Shown here: positions 37,285 to 48,534 of the stretch, in pieces | Layout: every line of letters begins with the position of its first letter | Numbering within the stretch: the first letter of the stretch is position 1 | Translations under genes and position numbers: made by a program | The notes under the pieces: generated by a model | Told to the model about the DNA's origin: nothing | The model's input: the letters and a program-made list of their open reading frames with translations, nothing else | The model's database searches: none | From: Wurfbainia villosa | Lineage: Eukaryota; Streptophyta; Magnoliopsida; Zingiberales; Zingiberaceae | Direction of reading: 5' to 3' | NCBI GenBank assembly: GCA_025175895.1 | Contig: JAKLTH010000238.1 | Span: 6,324,001 to 6,388,000 of the forward strand | DNA: 64,000 nt

Positions 37285-37296
37285 AAGTGGGAGATT
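37285..37296 (+). promoter_or_regulatory. first polypurine-tract-like motif of copia-1
   Basis: AAGTGGGAGATT, the usual copia polypurine tract, but about 570 bp ahead of the 3' LTR. Confidence 0.45.
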
Positions 37297-37852
37297 GTAT
37301 TACTTTATTATCTATAATGCTCTATAATCAAGATACATATATATCTTTATTTCTAATGTGCACACTAAGATAGGAAGATACATGTGTAATTTATTTTTGA
37401 CACTCTGTATAAAAACATCATGATTTACTAATGTAGTTATCATATGGTGATTGTAAATGTGATGTATGACTCTATTTTTGACTCATGAAGTTTGGATCAT
37501 GGTTTGCTAATGCGGTTTGACATATGATGCTTGTGGTTTAGCATACGGTGCTTACAAACGTGATCATGACCATATTCTGAGTCATAAGAAAGATCATTTG
37601 GGAATTGACATGTGTAGATCATATTTCATGCAATTCTCATGTTGCACATCCACATTTGATATATGTCATCGATGACATTGGTATTGTGATTACTGATGGG
37701 TCATGCTATTGATTACATATACGGAGTAACATCGATCACTTTAGTCCTATACCAATGAAGTTGATGGATCAGATTGATTTAGTTCATTATGACATAGTGA
37801 GCTCAACTAAAAAATTTCGCATATATGTTACATTCAGAAATTCATGTAACCC

Positions 37853-37863
37853 AAGTGGGAGAT
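37853..37863 (+). promoter_or_regulatory. copia-1 polypurine tract
   Basis: AAGTGGGAGAT directly abuts the 3' LTR start TGTTGG at 37864, the position required for plus-strand priming. Confidence 0.8.
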
Positions 37864-38203
37864 TGTTGGCGGTGAACTTACATGTGATTATCATAATTGT
37901 CCGATTGTGCTATATTGATTCGAACTCGATTAAATGATCTACTTATTGGTTTGCAGGTTTCAGTTATTTGATGTGAGATTTAATGTGTATAACCTGTTAT
38001 AAAAAAGATCGGTTATTGATGATGGGTCGATAACAGATATAACCCGTTTTCTATATATAGGGCATGGTCCCTGTAGGGGCTGACATTTTGACAGACTCTC
38101 GACATCCTATCGGCTAGGGTTTATGGCGTCGTCACTTCAGAACCCTAAGAAAGACTATCCTTTGTATCTTCGCAGGAACTCTAGTCCGAATCTCGCTGAC
38201 TTT
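37864..38203 (+). repeat. copia-1 3' LTR, truncated
   Basis: It aligns with 32315 to about 32650 of the 5' LTR and then stops matching at the start of an inverted repeat (38204-38308). The LTR's last 170 bp are missing or replaced. Confidence 0.75.
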
Positions 38204-38308
38204 CCATAAAAAGATTATCGAGTTCTTGTTCAGATTCGATCTATCTTTTGCATATTCGTAGAAACTTTGGACCGAATCTGAACAAGACCTCGACAATCTT
38301 TTTTATGG
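38204..38308. repeat. long hairpin built on LTR sequence at the copia-1 3' end
   Basis: A left arm beginning CCATAAAAAGATTATCGAG and a right arm ending CTCGACAATCTTTTTTATGG pair over about 36 bp with few mismatches. The loop 'ctttt..gaaactttggac' is a second copy of an LTR segment found just upstream and in the 5' LTR. This is what a strand switch during reverse transcription or repair would produce. Confidence 0.8.
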
Positions 38309-39347
38309 AAATATTGAATTCACCAAGGAAGCTATTTAACATGATGTTTTGTCATATATGTTTGGTGGGATGAAATTTATATATTTTTATAATAAATTAT
38401 CTACTTTGGATTTAAATTTTTATAAATTTATTTTCAAATTTTATAGTAAAAAAGTCTTATATTAATTGAGATATCTTATCTAATTTCCTACCAATTCTTT
38501 TCTTTCGATTGTTTGATCTTCTTGACCCAACTAAATTTCTTATTTGGTATCTGATTCTTTTGATTTGGACATGAGAGCCCTCACTTCTTTCGTTCAAGAC
38601 TCATAGAATCTTCATTTGGACTATTGACTCTGATATCACTTTAAAATTAATATATCTCTATAATTATATGATATTGTTCATTTTGAACTTAGATCCTCAT
38701 GCATTTGTTTGTTTAGACTTTATTCAAAAATGTCTCATATCTTTTTTCTCTTACAAATTCATGATTTTTTTTATATTTTATTAATATGAGATTTTCATTG
38801 TACTTTCAATAATTTCAATAATACAGTAGTGTAAAAAGCTTTAGGGCTCCTTAGATGGAGTTGAGACTGTTCGCCGCTTTGACTTTTAATTTCATTAGGC
38901 ACCATGTTACTATGTTAACTACCAATTTATGGATTTTTTGTTATTGTTCAAAATAAAACTGGACTCAGTGCAATGATAAAAGGTGAATAATTTTTCAAAT
39001 AATGAGGATTTGATTTTTCCCATAGACATATCAAACAATCATAATGTTTGAATTACCCGTGATGTTGAATTGTCCGTTTAAATTTATTTGTATTTTTTGA
39101 ATTTACTATGACCGATGGAATTTTTTTATAGAATCGAACCGATCATCTTCGAGATTAGTCGAATTACAAAATTTGAATACTTGAATTATAAAAAAAGAAA
39201 TTGAATAAATTATAAATTTTCCTCTAGACTTCGAACATTCAATTGTTTAAAACATCCATCTCAAAACTATTCCATTCCAGATCAATATAAATTTTCCTTG
39301 TCAGACACAATTAATACAATAACTAGAGTTGTCAAACGGGGCACCCC
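38309..39347. other. AT-rich DNA between the two copia elements
   Basis: Nothing recognised. The base immediately before copia-2 is the end of 'ggcacccc'; ACCCC would be the left target duplication, but its partner is beyond the window. Confidence 0.4.
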
Positions 39348-41567
39348 TGTTAGTAATATATGAGAGATGTCCTAAGGCAATCGCCTTATGTATGAACCAT
39401 TTATATGATAAATGAAGATTCACTATTTGAATATACATGATTTCATGTATTTGATTGGATCTTAAACTCATTTACTGAATATCCGTGATACGAATCACAA
39501 CATGAGAGAATTTGTGATTGGATCACAACTAGTGAGTATCTCTACATGTGTAATTGTGATGTATCGAAATTATCCCCAGTCGATGAATTGATGGATTTGG
39601 ACACCATTGATTCTGTCGAGACTAGCACGAGGTATACTCCTTGGTGTATCCAAGCAGCTGATTCTCACTGGTTGGAGACATTGTGATGTCCGGAGTTAAT
39701 CGTGGATGCTAGTTATGGTAACTAGTTCATTGGAGTGACCAACCGTAAGACTTCATATGGTTCTCTGCATATATAGATATGTCAATGAAGTTCTTACTGT
39801 AGCTTAAGTGCAATGTTCCTTTGACTTGCGGTATTCAAGTCATCTTGATCATAAAGATTTATGCTTTGACATCTTAAGCAAGCATCTCCGAGGAGATGTG
39901 GACCCGGGATGATTGAGTATAAGTCGAAGTGATCGAAGGTGTTTGAATAGCCTATAAAGAATTCACCACTCCTTGCGAGGAGATGTATACCCATGGTCTC
40001 TCATCGGATTGTTACTAAAGTCTTTGGCCAAAGCATTACATGTTTAGAGTAAGGTACTCTTCGATACATGTGCAGTAACTAGAATCCGTAGGACGAGGAA
40101 ATGATACTTGGGCTAGGTGTGACGTAGTCAGCCTAGTGGGGACTGACATTATAGACCATGTCCTGAACCAAGTGGGTATAAGATGAGTGAAGGGAATGGG
40201 GCACGATTCATTCGAGTTGCTGAAGAGTTTCAGAAATAGTTCTGGATCAACCGTTGATCTTTTCGGTTAATTGGGGATCATGATGTACTACTAGGTGCCA
40301 CTCATGATCGTTCTATAATTAATGATTAATTATAGACGGCCAATATAAACCGAGAACCTATTTGGTCATACGCACAACGAGCGTAATCCGAATGATTTAA
40401 AACGAGCTTGAGAATGAGATTCTCAGACCGAGAGAAACTAAGTTTGGTTGGACCAAACAAGAAGCGAGCATGAAATCGTTTCAGTCGCAATGGAAGCTTG
40501 GATGAGCCGTGTCTTATGAAGACATAATGGATGAACCAAAATGGTTTGGTTCTAATCCAATGGAGGAGAATAAACCAAAGGGTTTGGTTTATTTTAAACG
40601 AATGAACCAAAGTTGGTTCGGTTCGTTTTAACTTAAAATAAACCATCATGGTTTGGTTTATTTTAACTTATATTAATGAAGCGGGTTAACGGGCCTTATG
40701 GTTATGATCTAATAACCATTAAGAGAATTAGTTCTCTATAAAAGAGGGCTTAAGGGTTTGTTAAGCCCTAATAAAAAAAGCCCTAACCTAGAGTTGCCGC
40801 CCACCTCCTCCCCTTTGAAGAAGTCGGCGCCAACCCTAGTGTCGCCGCCCACCTCCTCCAAACGGTGACCAACTGCTGTCGTCTTCTCCACTTGCCGGCG
40901 TCGAGCTGCTACCGGAGGAGCTTCGGTGATCTCCCTTGGGTTCGGTAATAGGGTAAGCTTCCACCTTTCCTTTTTGGCCCACCCTTACTCCTCCACCAAA
41001 GCTGTCCAGTTTTCTGGACAGCTTGTTTTCCTCTCGTCGGAGCGTCGTTTGGACGACGTTTGGAGCTCCGACAGCGGTAGTCTTGCCGGGGATTCGATCT
41101 CCGGTAATCCTCATAGGTGGAGGACGAAGGATTCGTCAAACGGTTGATGAATACCTCTCCGGAGAAGCGAGTTTTGAGGACTCGGTTTTGGATCCGAATT
41201 TGGATTCGGATCGTGATCTTCTCTCGATCACATCGTCTTCAACACGAGGCTAGTAACCCGTACGAAGATGAGGCTCGTGACTTGGTGAATTCATCCCGAA
41301 GATACTCGGTGTGGATACGGATAGAGACGATTCTAGTGAGGATCGTTCTGGTTGATGTCTTTCCCACTACACGTGATACGTAAGGTATACGTAGTTAAAT
41401 TTTCTTTTATTACAAAATTTAAATTTACGATTATGTCTACACATGTTGTACTATGCATGTGTGTGATATGTGTGTTGTAATAAATTATATTTATTATTTT
41501 ATTCCTTCCGCTGTGCACATGTTTACGAAACATGTTCGAACACACTCGCCGTGGTGCCGGAAACCCA
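39348..41567 (+). repeat. copia-2 5' LTR, 2,220 bp
   Basis: It begins TGTTAGTAATATATGAG and ends ..GGAAACCCA, four bases before the primer-binding site. Long for a copia LTR. A TATA-like 'ctctataaaagagg' is at about 40735, followed by a C-rich, GC-richer R/U5 region. Frames in the latter region (40836-41383) are not genes. Confidence 0.88.
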
Positions 41568-41571
41568 ATAG

Positions 41572-41583
41572 TGGTATCAGAGC
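41572..41583 (+). promoter_or_regulatory. copia-2 primer-binding site
   Basis: TGGTATCAGAGC, complementary to initiator Met-tRNA, four bases after the LTR. Confidence 0.92.
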
Positions 41584-41747
41584 CCAGGTTGTGTTTCGAC
41601 ATAATCGTAAAATTGTTTTGCGATAGTCATAATGATATTTCTGGAAATTTTCTACTTTTAGAAAGTTAGAAGTATTTATGGAAATTTTTCAATTTTGAAA
41701 AGTCTAGAAGTATTTATGGAAATCTTCCACTTTTGGAAAGTTGGAAG

Positions 41748-42022
41748 TATTTATGGAAATTGATATTTTCCATAAATAAAATATTTGATTAGATTTTGGA
41801 AATTTGTTTCCTAATTTAATCATGATTTGATTTGGGAAATCAAATCTTAAAAATATTTTATTTCCATAAGTAGTTTTGATGATTTAGGAAATTGGTTTCC
41901 TAAATTGACTTTCCTTAATCAACTATTTCCACAAATAAAATATGTGATTAGATTTAGAAATTTATTTCCTAATTTAATCATGATTTGATTTGGAGAATCA
42001 AATCTTAAACATATTTTATTTC
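41748..42022 (+). promoter_or_regulatory. two three-way-junction-like folds in the copia-2 leader
   Basis: Copy 1 has an outer stem AAATAAAATATTT (41774-41786) with AAATATTTTATTT (41851-41863). Copy 2 has AAATAAAATATGT (41933-41945) with ACATATTTTATTT (42009-42021). The T-to-G change on one side is matched by A-to-C on the other. Inside each are two smaller hairpins, GGAAATTTGTTTCC-type and GATTTG..CAAATC-type. A further 12-bp stem TATTTATGGAAA/TTTCCATAAATA precedes copy 1, overlapping its left arm. Role inferred as RNA structure. Confidence 0.7.
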
Positions 42023-42229
42023 CATAAATAGTTATGACATATAAGGAAATATTGTACATGACATAATTGTATGTCATGTAATTGCATTAGATGCATATCA
42101 TTATGTCATGCGTGTCGTGACATGTAGATGTATGTCATGTATGTCATGCCATGTAGATAATAGTTATTTGCATGCAAAGAGGATGAGACATAAAAACTCT
42201 AACTCAATATTAAAGCCTACACCTTCCAT

Positions 42230-42700
42230 TAATATGGTTAGAACCAGAGTTCCGTTTCTTGTTCGGGTTGTTGGACTCTCTCCAAGCCCGACTCGAACCT
42301 GAACATGTTCAAACCATGGAATAGTTTAATACTAATATGGTAAGAGTCAGAGGTCAATCGTTAGCTTTGGTTGTTGGACTCTCTCCAAGCCGAGCTAATT
42401 GGTTGAATGCGCTCTAACCATATTAAAACTATTTCTCGATTAATGGGTTGGCTTTAACCTAAAGCATCGGCTTGTTGGACTCTCTCCAAGGTCGATGTAA
42501 AGGGAGGTGAAGTTGGGTGCTATGCATATGATGCATACTTGTTAATGTGTTAACAACCCGATGTATGTGTGAATATTCAATTAGTTGATAGCACATTGTG
42601 ATAGTTGCATATATGTGATATGCAATCGGTATAGTTGATACCTACCATTATAGTTATGAATGACTTGTTGGACTCTCTCCAAGGTTGTTCATATCTATGA
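42230..42700 (+). promoter_or_regulatory. array of four long stem-loops with an invariant tip in the copia-2 leader
   Basis: TTGTTGGACTCTCTCCAAG occurs exactly at 42268, 42371, 42472 and 42665. Its core folds as TTGGA-CTCTC-TCCAA. The flanks differ in sequence from copy to copy yet pair with each other. Copy 2: TTAGCTTTGG with CCGAGCTAA (one bulge). Copy 3: CATCGGC with GTCGATG. Copy 4: TATGAATGAC with GTTGTTCATA. Copy 1: TCGGG with CCCGA. Pairing extends further out, for example AATATGGT with ACCATATT in copy 2. The first three are spaced by about 101-103 nt. It lies 180-590 nt ahead of the gag ATG. Confidence 0.8.
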
Positions 42701-42861
42701 TGGATATCAGCCCATTCGGAGATGGACCTACGATCTCCCGAAGTGATTTTGGGGTTTTTGAAATTCGAAAAATGAATGAGATTTATAAATGTATATTGAT
42801 GCATTTTAAAATCATTTTCTCATATATGCTCGTTTTGTATTTCTAGGTCAATCGATTGATC

Positions 42862-45800
42862 ATGACGTCTTTGAATTTGCGCACTATTTTGGATTCAAAC
42901 AAACTGACTGGGCCTAACTTCCTGGACTGGCTTAGAAACCTAAGAATTGTTCTCAAGGCAGAAAAGCTAGCATATGTCCTTGAAGAGCCTCTTCCCAACC
43001 GTCCTAAGGACGATGCAACTCCAGACCAAATGTTGGTCTATCAGAAGCATGTGGCAGATTCTGAGCTGGCGAGTTGCATCATGCTAGCGGTGATGGTACC
43101 TGAGTTGCAAAAGCAGCATGAGCATATGGATGCTAATACCATGGTCTTCCATCTTCATGAGTTGTTTGATGAGCAAGCGAGATCCGAAAGGTTCGAAGTC
43201 TCCAGGCTCCTCTTCACCACGAAGATGCAAGAAGGTTCATCTGTAGTGCACTTTATGCTAAAGATGAATGGGTACATCGAGCGACTAGCCACCCTTGGGT
43301 TTGTGATGGATCATGAATTAAGTATTGACTTAATTCTGCATTGTTTGTCCAAGAGTTTCTCACAATTTGTGATGAACTATCGGATGAACAAATTATAATC
43401 CACTATTCCTGAGCTCCTCAATATGCTGAAGACTGTGGAGCCTTCTGTGAAGCATGAGGAGAAGGCGGTTCTGTTAGTTGATTCCTCAAAGAAAGGTTCT
43501 AAGAGGAAGGAAAAAGAACATAAGAAAGGGAAGAATAAGAAGGCAAATAAGGCAGAACCAACACAAAAGGGCACTTGCCATCACTGTGGCAAGGAAGGCC
43601 ACTGGCGAAGAAACTGCAAGATTTATCTTGAGTCCATGAAGAAGAAGAAGGCATCCGATGTCCCATCCTCTTCAGGTATCTTCATTATTGATTGTCATTC
43701 TATTTCCTTAGACACTTGGGTATTGGATACTGGGTGTGGCTCACATATATGTAAAGACATACAGGGGCTAAGGAATAGAAGAAGACTCGTCAGAGGGGAG
43801 TCAAATTTGCGAGTTGGCAATGGAGCAAAGGTTGCTGCGGTCGCCATCGGAACTTATTTGCTGAAGCTCCCTAGTGGACTAGTCTTGGAACTGGACAATT
43901 GCTATTGTGTTCCTTCTCTAATAAAGAACATTGTTTCTATTTCCTACTTAAATAGAAATGATTTTCATTTGACGCTTAGTAACAATTGTTGTTATATAAC
44001 TTTGAATGACGTACTTTATGGAACTGGAACTTTGAGCAATGACATTTATACGTTGGACGTATCCAGTGACATTTTCAATATCGAATCGAGCAACAAACGT
44101 GCTCGAAAGGATAATCAATTAGACTCCTACATGTGACATTGTCGTCTTGGCCATGTAAGCAAGAAATGCATGTCCGAATTACACCGATGTGAAATTCTGG
44201 AATCGTTTGAATTGGATTCATACGATACATGCGAATCATACTTAAAAGGCAAGATGACTAAGTTACCTTTTTCAGGAAAAGGTGAACGAGTGGGAGAGTT
44301 ACTAGGTCTGATACATACTGATGTATGTAGACCTATGTCAACTCAAGCTTTAGGAGGCTATAACTACTTCATTACCTTCACCGATGATCACTCACGGTTT
44401 GGGTATGTATTCTTGATGAAACACAAATCTGAAGCCTTTGAAAGGTTCAAAGAATTCAGAAATGAAGTAGAGAAACAACATGACAAGAGTATTAAAATAC
44501 TTCGATCAGATCGAGGTGGTAAATACTTAAGTCAAGAGTTTCTTGATTATCTAAGAGACAATGGCATATTGTCTCAATGGACTCCGCCATATACACCATA
44601 GCATAATGGTGTATCTGAGAGGTATAACCGGACCTTGTTGGACATGGTCAGGTCAATGATGAATCATGCAAATCTTCCCAAGTCTTTTTGAAGCTATGCA
44701 CTTCAGACAGCTGTTTACTTGTTAAACAGAATGCCAACCAAGGTAGTCTCTACTACTCCATATGAGATATGGAATAGTAAGAAATCTCATGTATCTTACT
44801 TGAAGATATGAGGTTGTCCTGTTTATGTGAAGCGGATTGTATCAGACAAATTGGATGCTAAGTCTGATAAATGTCTATTTATTGGATACCCTAAGGAAAC
44901 AAGGGGTTACCAATTCTATCATCCTGTGGAACAAAAGGTGTTTGTTTTAAGGCATGCTGTGTTTCTAGAGAAAGAGTTTCTCTTGCAAGAAAATAGTGGA
45001 AGTGTCGTCGAGCTTGAGGAGGCTCGAGAGACTCAAATAGACATTGATGAGATACCTGGTGAAGCACAACAACCAATAACTCATAGTGATGAGCAATCGG
45101 CTGGACCTACTATAACACCACATCTTCGTAGATCCTGAGAGATATGGATTTCTCGTAAGTGAATCGAACGACGTGTTACTCATTGATGATGAGGAGCCTA
45201 CCAATTATGAAGAAGTGTTGACAAGTTCAGAAAGGGATAAGTGGCTTGAAGCCATGAAGTCGGAAATGGATTCCATGTATGAAAATCAAGTTTGGAACTT
45301 GGTTGACCCACCTGAAGGCATCAAGCCTATAGGGTGCAAGTGGGTTTTCAAGAAGAAAACCGACATGGATGGTAATGTGATTACCTATAAAGCTAGATTA
45401 GTGGCGAAAGGATATCGTCAAAAATAAGGTGTTGATTATGACGAAACCTATTCGCCTGTAGCTATGCTTAAATCCATTCGGATGCTCTTGGCCATAGCGG
45501 CTCATTATGATTATGAGATATGACAGATGGATGTGAAAACAACTTTCCTTAATGGAAATATGCTCGAGGACGTGTATATGATACAACCTAAGGGTTTCAC
45601 ATCGGTTGATAAAATCAAGGTATGCAAATTGCGACGATCCATATATGGATTGAAGCAAGCATCCAGGAGCTGGAATATCCGTTTTGATGAGACAATCAAA
45701 AAGTTTGATTTCTCACAAAATCTAGACGAACCTTGTGTGTACAAGAAGGTTAGTGGGAGTGCAGTCGTGTTCCTAGTATTGTATATCGATGACATATTAC

Positions 45801-46762
45801 TTATAGGAAACGATGTTTCAATCTTACAGACAGTTAATGTTTGGTTATCCAAGACATTCTCCATGAAAGACCTGGGAGAAGCAACCTACATCCTCGGGAT
45901 TAAGATCTATAGAGATAGATCGAAACAGTTGCTTGGTCTTTCGTAGTCTACATATATAGACCGAGTGTTAAAGAGGTTTAGCATGTCGGAATCCAAGAAA
46001 GGTTTCCTACCCATCAGGCATGGGGTACACCTTTCGAAGTCTATGTGTCCGCACACAGAAGACGAGAGGATTTGCATGAGTAAGATTCCCTATGCATCCG
46101 CAATAGGATCTATCATGTATGCTATGTTATGTACGAGACCCGATGTATCGTATGCTCTGAGTGTCACGAGCAGATACCAGTCTGATCCAGGAATGGATCA
46201 TTGGGTGGTTGTTAAGACGATCCTTAAGTACTTAAGAAGAACTAAGGATGTGTTCCTAATATATGGAGAAGGGTACATGGTGATACGCGGGTATACGGAT
46301 GCCAGCTTCCAGACAGACAAGGATGATTCCAGGTCTCAGTCTGGATACATGTTCACCTTGAATGGGGGCGCAGTGAGTTGGAAAAGTTCCAAACAAGACA
46401 CTGTAGTGGATTCTACCACTGAGGCAGAATACATTGCAGTTTCGGAAGCAGCAAAGGAAGCGGTTTGGATCAAGAAGTTCATTTATGAACTTGGTGTGAT
46501 TTCAGCCATTGTTGAAGCAATACCGGTCTACTGTGACAACAATGGAGCAATTGCACAGGCGAAAGAGCCAAGGTCTCATCAACGATCCAAACATGTGTTT
46601 CGCCGCTATCATCTTATCAGATAGATCATCAGTAGAAAAGAAATACAAATCGAGAAAATCCCCACTGAAAGGAACTTAGCGGATCCTTTGACTAAAGCAT
46701 TACCTCAAAGTAAGTTTGAGGGTCATGTTAGAGCTTATGGTATTGGATACCATAGCGATTGA
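42862..46762 (+). pseudogene. copia-2 gag-pol polyprotein, lightly broken
   Basis: About 1,300 codons in two frames. Order: gag from ATG 42862 (LTGPNFLDWLRNLRIVLKAE); zinc knuckle CHHCGKEGHWRRNC at about 43577; aspartic protease WVLDTGCGSHI at about 43728. Integrase has the first Asp in ITFTDDHSRFGYVF, the second in LRSDRGGKYL and Glu in HNGVSE, with 35 residues between the last two. Reverse transcriptase has KWVFKKKTDMDG, QMDVKTTFLNG and the YIDDILL active site. RNase H has STTEAEYIAVSEA and YCDNNGAIAQAK. Frame 1 holds to about 45135, and a small deletion then shifts the frame. About ten in-frame stops remain (43396, 44134, 44599, 44690 and others). The order PR-INT-RT-RH is copia-type; TNT1-like relatives are the nearest I recognise. 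Confidence 0.92.
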
Positions 46763-46769
46763 CATTAGG

Positions 46770-46782
46770 CCAAGTGAGAGTC
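46770..46782 (+). promoter_or_regulatory. copia-2 polypurine tract
   Basis: 'ccaagtgagagtc' directly precedes the 3' LTR start at 46783 and resembles the AAGTGGGAG tract of copia-1. Confidence 0.75.
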
Positions 46783-48534
46783 TGTTAGTAATATATGAGA
46801 GATGTCCTAAGGCAATTGCCTTATGTACGAACCATTTATATGATAAATGAAGATTCACTATTTGAGTATACATGGTTTCATGTATTTGATTGGATCTTAA
46901 ACTCATTTACTGAATATCCATGTTATGAATCACAGTATGAGAGAATTTGTGATTGTATCACAACTAGTGAGTATCTCTACATGTATAATTATGATGTATC
47001 GGAATTATCCCTAGTCAATGAATTGATAGATTTGGACACCATTGATTCTGTCGAGACTAGCACGAGGTATACTCCTTGGTGTATCCAAGCAGCTAATTCT
47101 CACTGGCTGGAGACATTGTGATGTCCGGAGTTAATCGTGGATGCTAGTTATGGTAACTAGTTCATTGGAGTGACCAACCGTAAGACTTCATATGGTTCTC
47201 TTCATATATAGATATGTCAATGAAGTTCTTACTGTAGCTTAAGTGCGATGTTCTTTTGACTTGCGGTATTCAAGTCATCTTGATCATAAAGACTTATGCT
47301 TTGACATCTTAAGCAAGCATCTCCGAGGAGATGTGGACCCGGGATGATTGAGTATAAGTCGAAGTGATCGAAGGTGTTTGAATAGCCTATAAAGGATTCA
47401 CCACTCCTTGCGAGGAGATGTATACCCATGGCCTCTCGTCGGATTGTTACTAAAGTCTTTGGCCAAAGCATTACATGTTTAGAGTAAGGTACTCTTCGAT
47501 ACATGTGCAGTAACTAGAATCCGTAGGATGAGGAAATGATACTTGGGCTAGGTGTGACGTAGTCAGCCTAGTGGGGACTGACACTATAGACCATGTCCTA
47601 AACCAAGTGGGTATAAGATGAGTGAAGGGAATGGGGCACGATTCATTCGAGTTGCTGAAGAGTTTCAGAAATAGTTCTGGATCAACCGTTGATCTTTTCG
47701 GTTAATTGGGGATCATGATGTACTACTAGGTGCCACTCATGATCGTTCTATAATTAATGGTTAATTATAGATGACCAACATAAATCGAGAACCTATTTGG
47801 TCACACGCACAACGAGCGTAATCCGAATGATTTAAAACGAGCTTGAGAATGAGATTCTCAGACCGAGAGAAACTAAGTTTGGTTGGACCAAACAAGAAGC
47901 GAGCATGAAATCGTTTCAGTCGCAATGGAAGCGTGGATGAGCCGTGTCTTATGAAGACATAATGGATGAACCAAAATGGTTTGGTTCTAATCAAATGGAG
48001 GAGAATAAACCAAAGGGTTTGATTTATTTTAAACGAATGAACCAAAGTTGGTTCGGTTCGTTTTAACTTAAAATAAACCATCATGGTTTGGTTTATTTTA
48101 ACTTATATTAATGGAGCGGGTTAACGGGTCTTATGGTTATGATCCAATAATCATTAAGAGAATTAGTTCTCTATAAAAGAGGGCTTAAGGGTTTGTTAAG
48201 CCCTAATCAAAAAAGCCCTAACCTAGAGTTGTCGCCCACCTCCTCCCCTTTGAAGAAGTCGGCGCCAACCCTAGTGCCGCCACCCACCTCCTCCAAACGG
48301 CGACCAGCTGCTGTCGGAGGAGCTTCGGTGATCTCCCTTGGGTTCGGTAATAAGGTGAGCTTCCACCTTTCCTTTTTGGCCGGCCCTTACTCCTCCACCA
48401 AAGCTGTCCAGTTTTCTGGACAGCTTGTTTCCCTCTCGTCGGAGCGTCGTTTGGACGACGTTTGGAACCCCGACAGTGGTAGCCTTGCCGGGGATTCGAT
48501 CTCCGATAATCCTCATAGGTGGAGGATGATGCGG
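46783..48534 (+). repeat. copia-2 3' LTR, interrupted by the Tat element
   Basis: It matches the 5' LTR from its first base with few substitutions, and lacks about 36 bp near 48318 that the 5' LTR has (between 'ctgctgtcg' and 'gaggagc'). It breaks off after 'cataggtggagga'. The few bases up to 48534 may include the target duplication. Confidence 0.88.

Larger units (their letters stand above)
32315..38203 (+). mobile_element. old Ty1/copia LTR retrotransposon (copia-1)
   Basis: Two LTRs in the same direction start TGTTGGTGGTGGG (32315) and TGTTGGCGGTGAAC (37864). They share long blocks such as 'gacagactctcga' and 'tcctatcggctaggg'. A tRNA-Met-type primer-binding site, a structured leader, a decayed gag-pol and a polypurine tract lie between them in the expected order. 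The LTRs differ at many positions and the 3' LTR is cut short after about 340 bp. It is therefore clearly older than the copia-2 and Tat elements to its right. Confidence 0.85.
39348..48534 (+). mobile_element. younger Ty1/copia LTR retrotransposon (copia-2), 3' LTR interrupted
   Basis: 5' LTR 39348-41567, primer-binding site 41572, structured leader, gag-pol 42862-46762, polypurine tract about 46771-46782, and 3' LTR from 46783. The 3' LTR follows the 5' LTR closely until about 48528 and then passes directly into the Tat LTR. About 430 bp of copia-2 LTR should therefore lie beyond the right edge of the window. The LTRs are very similar apart from a 36-bp deletion in the 3' copy (near 48318), so the insertion is fairly young. 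Confidence 0.92.

Noticed and set aside
32822..41583. Two TGGTATCAGAGC words as tRNA gene fragments
   Set aside because: Each follows an LTR end and is the primer-binding site; no tRNA fold is around them.
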